Shown: in pieces, positions 1-5,084 of the stretch | Layout: the number at the start of each line of letters is the position of its first letter | Numbering within the stretch: position 1 is the stretch's first letter | NCBI GenBank assembly: GCA_017382775.1 | Contig: JAFNZQ010000190.1 | Span: 1-5,774, forward strand | Length of the DNA: 5,774 bases | Direction: 5' to 3' | Source: Spirochaetaceae bacterium | Lineage (GTDB): Bacteria > Spirochaetota > Spirochaetia > Treponematales > Treponemataceae | Made by a program: the position numbers and the translations under genes | The notes under the pieces: model-generated | Seen by the model: the letters and a program-made list of their open reading frames with translations, nothing else | Database searches by the model: none | Told to the model about the DNA's origin: nothing

Positions 1-726
1 GATTTGTTGTCTCCGACAGAAGATTTAACCCTTGTTTTCCCTTCAATTCCGGATGAAAAGTCCGAAATTTTTTCTCCGGAATTTTGGCAACTGTCTTTTT
101 TTGACGAAAACGGAAAGCGTCAAGTAAAAACCTTTTCCCCCGACACCGAGAAAGCAACAATCTCTGTGAAAAAAAATTCCTTCAACCCGATTTTGCTGGA
201 AGGCAAAGGTGGAGACAATTCTTCTCTTTTTCATCCCGCCGGCGGCATCTATCCCAATGACTTTGCCGTGGGAGAAAACCTGTCATGGGAAGGGGGATTT
301 ACCGCCCATTGCGGCAATCTCCTCCTTTCCCAAACTCGGGATGAATTTTCCTCCGCAAGTGCCTATCTCGCCACCTTTAATTGGGTAAAATTACGAAAGG
401 AAGTGGCAAAATATGATAATCCTTGGCTGGAAATTGACGAAAATAAAATAGGGGCAAGCATCGCTTTACGTAAGACTCATCCCGCATCCTATCGATTAAA
501 TTCAACGGAAAGGGAAGAACGATTTGACTTCGCGGACATTTCATCCCTTACGGAAGACGAGCCGATTTATTCCCCCTATATTCCCCAAGGTAAAATGGAA
601 AATCCTGTTCCCTATGTGAAAAAGGGCGGTGCTTTCAACGTTTATCGCGGAAAAAATTACGTTATTTTAATCAATTTTAAGGAAAATTTCGTGGATTTCC
701 TTGACATTATTAAAAAAACATGGTAG
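1..726 (+). CDS. Hypothetical protein, 3' portion (5' end outside window)
   Basis: The reading frame is open from the first base (GAT, Asp) to a TAG at 724-726, giving 241 visible residues. The TTG codons at 4 and 7 are probably internal leucines, since the frame shows no sign of starting here, so this is annotated as partial. I do not recognise the family. Numbering from Asp1, the visible part opens with alternating beta-like stretches and a proline-rich 'LVFPSIP' segment. It has a Gly/Pro/aromatic core with 'HPAGGIYP' (78-85) and 'LSWEGGFTAHC' (94-104, the only Cys), then a charged middle (about 130-200) and a hydrophobic strand 'YVILINF' (220-226). No membrane helix is visible. An export signal could lie upstream of the window, as in the next three genes, but this cannot be seen. 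The stop is 22 bases before the next start, so it may be the promoter-proximal member of the same cluster. Its last codons also carry the promoter for the downstream genes. Confidence 0.8.
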   Translation, partial: DLLSPTEDLTLVFPSIPDEKSEIFSPEFWQLSFFDENGKRQVKTFSPDTEKATISVKKNSFNPILLEGKGGDNSSLFHPAGGIYPNDFAVGENLSWEGGFTAHCGNLLLSQTRDEFSSASAYLATFNWVKLRKEVAKYDNPWLEIDENKIGASIALRKTHPASYRLNSTEREERFDFADISSLTEDEPIYSPYIPQGKMENPVPYVKKGGAFNVYRGKNYVILINFKENFVDFLDIIKKTW

Positions 727-729
727 AAT
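701..729 (+). promoter_or_regulatory. Sigma70-type promoter with extended -10, driving the 749-3315 genes
   Basis: A perfect -35 hexamer TTGACA (701-706) is followed after exactly 17 bases by TAGAAT (724-729), a 5/6 match to TATAAT. TGG just before it (721-723) gives the extended -10 pattern TGn. The element lies in the last codons of the upstream gene, and that gene's TAG stop is part of the -10 box. Transcription should start around 735-737, leaving a leader of roughly 13 bases before the ATG at 749. Match quality and spacing are seen in the sequence; activity is inferred. Confidence 0.72.
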
Positions 730-734
730 ATTAT

Positions 735-740
735 GGTGGG
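735..740 (+). promoter_or_regulatory. Weak ribosome binding site supporting the ATG at 749
   Basis: GGTGGG ends 8 bases before the ATG at 749-751. Its GGTG part matches the 3' half of the canonical GGAGGTGAT. It is modest, but it favours this ATG over the in-frame TTG at 701. That TTG would overlap the upstream gene by 26 bases and coincides with the -35 hexamer. The site lies at the predicted transcription start. Confidence 0.5.
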
Positions 741-748
741 ATTCTAAA

Positions 749-1873
749 ATGGGTGTTTTATTTACAATCTTATTGTTTTCGATTATTTCCTGCGTACAGG
801 TTGATCCTGCAACGGACAATTACGGGGATTCTCAAAAGGCCGAGGTTCGCGCCGCCTTTTTTGCGTCGAATCAAGCGCACAAATGGTATTCTTTCACGGA
901 AAATGAAATTACCGAAGTTACCATGCCTCAAAATGCTCCGATAATTCAAACCACAGCTTGGACAGAATCCATCCGCGTGGCCTCTTCCGCCACCGATTCC
1001 CACAACGGGTATTTTTTGGTTAATCGCTTGGGACTCATCCAATTACCGGATTCCCATGACAAAAAGGTAAAAATTTTTCGGGATAAAACAATTTTCAATG
1101 ATAAAACCGCCAATTCCTTGGTGCTGGTGAAAGGCGAGCCCTTTTTCTCCACCTATCGCAACTCCTTTTTTAATTTCAACCGAGGAACGGAAAACGGAGA
1201 CTTTTTGTTGCGTTTCGATCCGGCTCAAAAGGTCTTTTCCGGCGTCCTTTCCGCCACCGATTTGGAAATTCCCACCTATTCCGAAGCCATCGATGTTCTC
1301 TACGACGGAAATGAATGGACCTGTGTTTTCAAACGGATTATTAACGACAGAGCGGACTTCGATTTTGTACGTTTTTCCACCAATGCTCCCTTGAGTAAAC
1401 TTCAAAATAAGGCAAAAATCGGGCAGTTGAAAAAACGATTTGTGGCAGAGGATTTTTATCAAAATGCCATATCTCCCAGGGATTTTTCCATCGCACCCGA
1501 TGCCGCAAAAAAGATATTTCGGGACTTACAGGATACAATTCCCTTTTTGCTCACCGTACGCACCTCCGACGGTTCGTCGCCGATTTATTACACCAATGAT
1601 TTTCTCACCACGGACCATTTCGAAGCCAACCTTTTCCTTGGCACGGATTATTCCATTGCGGTGTTTTCCGACGGAACTGCATATTTTTCGGGAAAAATTG
1701 CCGGATCCGATGTGACCAAACCCTTCCGTTTGCCCCAGTTGCCGGCCGGCTTCCAATATGGCGACATTGCCCTTTGCGGAAGAATGCTTTTCGTGTCTTG
1801 GGAAGAAAACTTCTTTTTCGAAACCCGTCGTAGCGGTTTTCTTTCAGTGGATTTGGAAAAGGTTTTGCTGTGA
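749..1873 (+). CDS. Predicted exported lipoprotein, unknown family (374 aa)
   Basis: The N-terminus is a short hydrophobic segment (residues 4-13) ending in a lipobox-like I-I-S-Cys, with Cys15 as the presumed lipidated residue. The mature protein would then be anchored to a membrane facing the periplasm or cell surface. The start is placed at ATG 749 because the only other upstream start, TTG 701, lies in the -35 box. The n-region before the hydrophobic stretch has no Lys or Arg, which is unusual. The remainder has no membrane helix and is rich in short beta-type stretches separated by Asp/Gly/Asn turns, for example 'GYFLVNRLGLIQL' (87-99), 'SLVLVKGEPFFS' (123-134), 'YSIAVFSDGTAYFSG' (301-315) and 'GFLSVDLEKVLL' (363-374). 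This layout would suit a beta-propeller or similar repeat fold, but I see no diagnostic blade motif. It overlaps the next gene by 4 bases (GTGA), so the two are probably translationally coupled. I do not recognise it by name. Confidence 0.82.
   Translation: MGVLFTILLFSIISCVQVDPATDNYGDSQKAEVRAAFFASNQAHKWYSFTENEITEVTMPQNAPIIQTTAWTESIRVASSATDSHNGYFLVNRLGLIQLPDSHDKKVKIFRDKTIFNDKTANSLVLVKGEPFFSTYRNSFFNFNRGTENGDFLLRFDPAQKVFSGVLSATDLEIPTYSEAIDVLYDGNEWTCVFKRIINDRADFDFVRFSTNAPLSKLQNKAKIGQLKKRFVAEDFYQNAISPRDFSIAPDAAKKIFRDLQDTIPFLLTVRTSDGSSPIYYTNDFLTTDHFEANLFLGTDYSIAVFSDGTAYFSGKIAGSDVTKPFRLPQLPAGFQYGDIALCGRMLFVSWEENFFFETRRSGFLSVDLEKVLL
1857..1862 (+). promoter_or_regulatory. Ribosome binding site deciding the GTG start at 1870
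   Basis: AAAAGG ends 7 bases before GTG 1870-1872, inside the 3' end of the lipoprotein gene. Together with the 4-base GTGA overlap and the signal peptide that begins right there, it supports GTG as the start rather than the ATG ten codons later. Confidence 0.55.
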
Positions 1874-2595
1874 AACAAGGCTTCCTTTCCGTCGGAATGT
1901 TAATTTTTCTTCTGCCTGTTTATTCCCAAGGCCTATCTCCCCAATCGAATAAAAAACTGGGGGAAATTTTCATCACCGGCGGAATTAATAACATTTTTAA
2001 CATTGACGGTTGGTCTGTTCGTAAAACCGTGGACGATCCCATGGCAGTGAGCGCACCCGGTCCCATAATTTTTACCCTGGGTGGAGGATGCAACTTTATT
2101 TTTAAGGATGCCTTTGCTTTCTCTCCCACATTGTTTTTCTTCGGGAACTATTATCTGTGGGAAGGAGACAGGGCCTATCCCGCGGAAATAGAACATCGAA
2201 CGTCATTGGCCCTAAATTTTCTCTTGGATTTGCCCTTTGTCTATTATTTTCGCTGGAAGGACTTTTACTTTTCCGGTGGCATCGGTTTAGCCGCAAACAT
2301 GAGAATCGCCGCATTGGCCCAAGGCGTTCCCGATGGCGATAAGGACGATTCCAAGGAAATACAAAATTTTTTTTGGGAAAACCTTAATTTTTTATATCCC
2401 TCATTGCAGCTGAATTGTGATTTTATCACCAGTCACGGAATATCCGCCGGATTGGGAGTGCGACTTTTCCTTTCCGTGGGCAGTTGGGTGCGAAAGGCAA
2501 GTTTCTTTGACGGAGCCTATTTGTCGGCCTTTTTCCGTATTACACTGGAAGAAATGGGATTGGTTAAAAAAATTTTTGGAAGCACGGGAAAATAA
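1870..2595 (+). CDS. Predicted outer-membrane beta-barrel protein (241 aa)
   Basis: GTG start. Residues 1-19 form a secretion signal: Lys2, a hydrophobic core (5-15), then V-Y-S as a plausible signal peptidase I site before Gln20. The mature chain has repeated amphipathic, aromatic-rich, strand-like segments typical of small outer-membrane barrels: about 31-45, 66-79, 82-97 ('FFFGNYYLW'), 111-129, 131-147, 176-187, 190-207 and 216-226. Charged loops lie between them, the longest being an Asp/Lys-rich stretch near 153-165. That is about eight strands, the size of an OmpW/OmpX-like barrel, but the strand count is by eye. The protein does not end on a terminal aromatic as many BAM substrates do: about 15 residues (227-241) with Lys233, Lys234 and Lys241 follow the last strand. 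It sits between a lipoprotein and an exported protein, 4-base overlap before and no gap after, so all three probably share one transcript. Family name not recognised; a periplasmic beta protein is the main alternative. Confidence 0.78.
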   Translation: MKQGFLSVGMLIFLLPVYSQGLSPQSNKKLGEIFITGGINNIFNIDGWSVRKTVDDPMAVSAPGPIIFTLGGGCNFIFKDAFAFSPTLFFFGNYYLWEGDRAYPAEIEHRTSLALNFLLDLPFVYYFRWKDFYFSGGIGLAANMRIAALAQGVPDGDKDDSKEIQNFFWENLNFLYPSLQLNCDFITSHGISAGLGVRLFLSVGSWVRKASFFDGAYLSAFFRITLEEMGLVKKIFGSTGK

Positions 2596-3315
2596 ATGAA
2601 GAAAATTCTTGTTGCACTGTGTATTTGTTTTTTCTCCTCATCCTTTGCCGCAGACATTTTCGGTAAATACGAAAATTCTTCCCGAGTGGTGGAATTTACG
2701 GAAGATACGCTGCTTATTTCTCTGAAAACCTTTTACGGCTTGCATTCGGAAGAACCACGGGAACTGGATGCCACCGTGGAAGAAAACAATTCCGGATACG
2801 AACTCATTACGAATTTTGTCCGTCAAAACAAGGTGGAAATTACTCCATTTATGTTGTGGGAAGATAAAATTTTCTTGGATTATTGCGTTAGAGGAAGTGC
2901 CTTTTCTCCGTCGGATACATCCACCGGTGCCATTGATGGATTTTTCCGTCCTGCCGGAAATAAATCCGGTTTTGAATTTGGACCATCGGTGGAAAAAGAG
3001 GAACTTACAGGCTATTATTTCACCAAAGACAAGGTTTTCGTAATACGATACTGGAAAGCCACCGTTCCTTACGAAACAACCCAAGCCGTCATTCCTTTCG
3101 GTGAGGAACTTCTTCCCGTGGATAAATTTTTGGATGTGGGCGGAACGGTTTACACCTGTGTCCACGGAGCCGGAACGGAAATTCGAAACATAAAGCATTG
3201 GGACTTTTCTTCAAAGAATAAAAATTTTAGCATTAACGGTAAATCACTGGGGTTTTTCAACGAAGATTTTTCCGCAATTCTTTTGGGGAAACCCTATCTC
3301 ACCAAGTCGGAATAA
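2596..3315 (+). CDS. Exported hypothetical protein, beta-rich (239 aa)
   Basis: ATG follows directly on the TAA of the preceding gene (2593-2595), with a GGGA Shine-Dalgarno-like stretch at 2586-2589. Residues 1-18 are a clear secretion signal: Lys2-Lys3, hydrophobic core 4-13, a serine-rich c-region, and cleavage after S-F-A (18) or F-A-A (19). The mature part has no further membrane segment. It opens with 'DIFGKYENSSRVVEF' (20-34) and continues as short strand-like stretches with Asp/Gly turns: 'DTLLISLKTFYGLH', 'KVEITPFMLW', 'KIFLDYCVRG', 'DKVFVIRYWKA' and 'GGTVYTCVHGAG'. After cleavage it keeps two cysteines, Cys97 and Cys188, which could form a disulphide outside the cytoplasm; this is inference. 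The opening resembles small beta-barrel or beta-sandwich ligand-binding domains only in style, and I cannot name a family. It is the last gene of the three-gene cluster; a fresh promoter follows for glpK. Confidence 0.82.
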   Translation: MKKILVALCICFFSSSFAADIFGKYENSSRVVEFTEDTLLISLKTFYGLHSEEPRELDATVEENNSGYELITNFVRQNKVEITPFMLWEDKIFLDYCVRGSAFSPSDTSTGAIDGFFRPAGNKSGFEFGPSVEKEELTGYYFTKDKVFVIRYWKATVPYETTQAVIPFGEELLPVDKFLDVGGTVYTCVHGAGTEIRNIKHWDFSSKNKNFSINGKSLGFFNEDFSAILLGKPYLTKSE

Positions 3316-3333
3316 AATATTTTAAATTATTTT
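3311..3333 (+). promoter_or_regulatory. AT tract upstream of the glpK -35 (possible UP element)
   Basis: A run made almost wholly of A and T starts at the stop codon of the preceding gene and ends about 11 bases before the -35 box. It is roughly where RNA polymerase alpha subunits contact UP elements. It contains the palindrome AAAATATTTT, but no GC-rich stem plus U-run, so I do not call it a terminator. The base composition is seen; the role is inferred. Confidence 0.3.
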
Positions 3334-3344
3334 CACCGAGAAAT

Positions 3345-3373
3345 TTGACAAACGGCAAATCTTGTGTTAAAAT
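3345..3373 (+). promoter_or_regulatory. Sigma70-type promoter with extended -10 for glpK
   Basis: Perfect -35 TTGACA (3345-3350), 17-base spacer, -10 TAAAAT (3368-3373, 5/6), and TG at 3365-3366 giving an extended -10. The predicted start of transcription is about 3379-3381, which falls on the Shine-Dalgarno sequence and leaves a leader of about 9 bases. An imperfectly placed inverted repeat, ATTTG (3343-3347) and CAAAT (3356-3360), overlaps the -35 and spacer and could be an operator half-site pair. With 5-base arms it may be chance. Confidence 0.75.
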
Positions 3374-3378
3374 TATTC

Positions 3379-3384
3379 GAGGTG
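3379..3384 (+). promoter_or_regulatory. Ribosome binding site of glpK
   Basis: GAGGTG matches GGAGGTG and ends 4 bases before the ATG at 3389 (6 bases from the end of GAGG). It fixes the glpK start, which also matches the normal N-terminus of the family. Confidence 0.75.
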
Positions 3385-3388
3385 TAAT

Positions 3389-4891
3389 ATGAAACAGCGC
3401 TATGTAATGGCCTTTGATGCCGGAACTACCAGCAATCGTTGTGTTTTATTCGATGTGAACGGAAAAATTTGCAGTGTGGCCCAAAAGGAATTCACACAGA
3501 TTTTCCCAAAACCGGGTTGGGTTGAACATGATGCCGGAGAAATTTGGTCCACTCAACTGGGCGTGGCTGTTGAAGCCATGAGTAAAATCGGAGCCATTGC
3601 TTCGGATATTGCCGCCATCGGTATTACAAACCAACGGGAAACATCCATTGTGTGGGACAAAAACACCGGCGAGCCTGTATATAATGCCATTGTGTGGCAA
3701 TGTCGGCGTACTTCCGAATACTGTGACAGCCTTAAAGCAAAGGGACTTTCCGAAAAATTTAGAGAAAAAACCGGTTTGGTCATTGATGCCTATTTTTCCG
3801 CCACAAAACTTCGTTGGATACTGGAAAATGTGGAAGGAGCCAGACAACGGGCCGAAGCCGGGGATTTGCTTTTCGGAACAGTGGAAACCTTCTTAATTTG
3901 GAAATTGACCAAGGGAAAAATCCACGTTACCGACTATTCCAATGCCTCGCGAACCATGCTTTTCAACATTAACACCTTGGACTGGGACGATGAAATTCTT
4001 GGAGAATTGAACATTCCCCGCTGTATGCTGCCTACGCCCATGCCCTCATCCCGGGTGTACGGTCTCACCGATGATTCATTCTTCGGCGGATCAATCCCCA
4101 TCGGTGGTGCCGCGGGAGACCAGCAATCGGCACTTTTCGGTCAAACCTGTTTTGAGGCCGGGGAAGCTAAAAATACCTACGGAACCGGTTGCTTCCTCCT
4201 TATGAATACGGGTGCGACACCGGTGTTCTCAAAAAACGGGCTTCTCACCACAATTGCATGGGGACTTAACGACAAGGTAAATTACGCCTTGGAGGGTTCA
4301 ATTTTCGTGGCCGGTGCCGCAGTACAATGGTTGCGTGATGAGCTGCGTTTAATCGATTCCGCCTCGGATTCCGAATATATGGCAAGCAAGGTGCAGGACA
4401 CCCACGGTTGCTATGTGGTTCCCGCCTTTACCGGTTTGGGTGCGCCCCATTGGGATCAATACGCTCGGGGAACCATTGTGGGATTAACCCGCGGCGTCAA
4501 CAAATACCACATAATCCGTGCCACCTTGGATTCAATTTGCTTCCAAGTGAGTGATGTTTTGAATGCCATGGAAGCAGACAGTGGTATTCGTTTGGCATCT
4601 TTGAAAGTGGACGGTGGTGCTTGTGCAAATAATTACCTAATGCAACGCCAATCGGACCTGATTGCATCGCCGGTTTTGCGTCCCAAATGCATTGAATCCA
4701 CCGCCATGGGAGCGGCCTTTTTGTCGGGGCTGGCTGTGGGATTTTGGAAAAACACCGATGATATCAAACAGCACTGGGACATTGACAGGACTTTCAATCC
4801 GAGTATTGCTCCGGCGGAAAGGGAAGAATCCTTGAAATTATGGAATCGCGCCGTAAAATATGCCTATAACTGGGCAAAGGAGGATATATGA
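3389..4891 (+). CDS. glpK: Glycerol kinase
   Basis: ATP-dependent phosphorylation of glycerol to sn-glycerol 3-phosphate in the cytoplasm, the entry step of glycerol catabolism and a source of phospholipid precursor. At 500 residues it is full length for this FGGY-family sugar kinase, with two actin-like domains. Visible key features: the phosphate-binding loop D10-A-G-T-T-S15; glycerol-contact residues Arg83-Glu84 in 'ITNQRET', Trp103 in '[10 protein letters not shown]', Tyr135 in '[11 protein letters not shown]', and Asp244-Gln245 in 'AGDQQ'; nucleotide-side 'NTYGTGCF' (262-269); and the C-terminal family signature starting 'DGGACANN' (408-415). The whole chain aligns by eye to the E. coli enzyme. 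Regulatory sites differ. The loop at 226-236 ('[11 protein letters not shown]') lacks the histidine that HPr phosphorylates in Firmicutes and the E. coli GGKGGTR fructose-1,6-bisphosphate loop. The C-terminal region (471-480) is only partly like the E. coli EIIA-Glc contact. No glpF or glpD is adjacent. The stop overlaps the next start (ATGA). Confidence 0.97.
   Translation: MKQRYVMAFDAGTTSNRCVLFDVNGKICSVAQKEFTQIFPKPGWVEHDAGEIWSTQLGVAVEAMSKIGAIASDIAAIGITNQRETSIVWDKNTGEPVYNAIVWQCRRTSEYCDSLKAKGLSEKFREKTGLVIDAYFSATKLRWILENVEGARQRAEAGDLLFGTVETFLIWKLTKGKIHVTDYSNASRTMLFNINTLDWDDEILGELNIPRCMLPTPMPSSRVYGLTDDSFFGGSIPIGGAAGDQQSALFGQTCFEAGEAKNTYGTGCFLLMNTGATPVFSKNGLLTTIAWGLNDKVNYALEGSIFVAGAAVQWLRDELRLIDSASDSEYMASKVQDTHGCYVVPAFTGLGAPHWDQYARGTIVGLTRGVNKYHIIRATLDSICFQVSDVLNAMEADSGIRLASLKVDGGACANNYLMQRQSDLIASPVLRPKCIESTAMGAAFLSGLAVGFWKNTDDIKQHWDIDRTFNPSIAPAEREESLKLWNRAVKYAYNWAKEDI
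4876..4883 (+). promoter_or_regulatory. Strong Shine-Dalgarno inside the glpK end, for the small membrane protein
   Basis: AAAGGAGG is a near-perfect anti-16S match, 4 bases before ATG 4888 and placed in the last codons of glpK. It is the strongest ribosome binding site in the window. With the 4-base ATGA overlap, it argues that the 63-codon frame downstream is a genuine, efficiently translated gene. Confidence 0.85.
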
Positions 4892-5079
4892 GTTTGCCGG
4901 ATTTATCCCAAATGGGCATAGGAGGATGGCTTGTTCTGGTTTTCATTGTTATTCTCAGTGCCATATCAATTTTTGTGGTGAAAGATGAGGAAAAAAAGGG
5001 GCGTCCGAAACCGGGTGCAGCCTGCGGTGGCAAACCGGTGGAAGAAGAGACCGTAAATACCGACGGTATTATGCTTTAA
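4888..5079 (+). CDS. Small single-pass membrane protein, unknown function (63 aa)
   Basis: One strong hydrophobic segment, about residues 12-31 (from '[11 protein letters not shown]' to 'ISIFVV'), follows a short uncharged-to-acidic N-terminus with Asp5. After it comes a charged tail beginning '[11 protein letters not shown]', a 'GAACGGKP' stretch with the only cysteine (Cys46), then an acidic end. By the positive-inside rule the lysines just after the helix put the C-terminal tail in the cytoplasm and the N-terminus outside. No lipobox and no signal peptidase site are evident. It is coupled to glpK by an ATGA overlap and a strong Shine-Dalgarno, so it is made in step with glycerol kinase. 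I do not recognise the family. Its cytoplasmic tail could contact GlpK at the membrane, but that is speculation from context. A Cys-rich FeoB-associated protein was considered and does not fit, as there is only one Cys. Confidence 0.85.
   Translation: MSLPDLSQMGIGGWLVLVFIVILSAISIFVVKDEEKKGRPKPGAACGGKPVEEETVNTDGIML
5056..5070 (+). terminator. Short hairpin in the 3' end of the small gene, possible weak terminator
   Basis: AATACC (5056-5061) and GGTATT (5065-5070) form a perfect 6-base stem with a GAC loop, followed by the T-leaning but interrupted stretch 5075-5086. The stem is short and only a third GC, and there is no clean T-run, so it is at best weak. The two converging genes leave only 5 bases between stops, so any termination signal must lie within coding sequence. 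Confidence 0.25.
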
Positions 5080-5084
5080 TTGTA

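Noticed and set aside
701..748. TTG at 701 as the start of the lipoprotein gene
   Set aside because: It overlaps the upstream gene by 26 bases, lies in a perfect -35 hexamer with a matching -10 downstream, and lacks a convincing Shine-Dalgarno; ATG 749 starts directly at the signal sequence.
2638..3198. 186-codon open frame on the minus strand
   Set aside because: It lies wholly within the exported-protein gene, is antisense to it, has no ribosome binding site of note and its translation lacks domain-like character; it is a shadow of the real gene.
3311..3333. Rho-independent terminator after the envelope cluster
   Set aside because: The palindrome is made only of A and T with no GC stem and no following T-run; an UP-element-like tract is the better reading.
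3343..3360. Operator for a GlpR-type repressor (ATTTG / CAAAT inverted repeat)
   Set aside because: The arms are only 5 bases in an AT-rich region, with no second copy in the window; mentioned only as a possibility under the promoter.
3446..3847. 133-codon open frame antisense to glpK
   Set aside because: The plus strand here encodes a highly conserved enzyme; the antisense frame is a by-product of its codon use.
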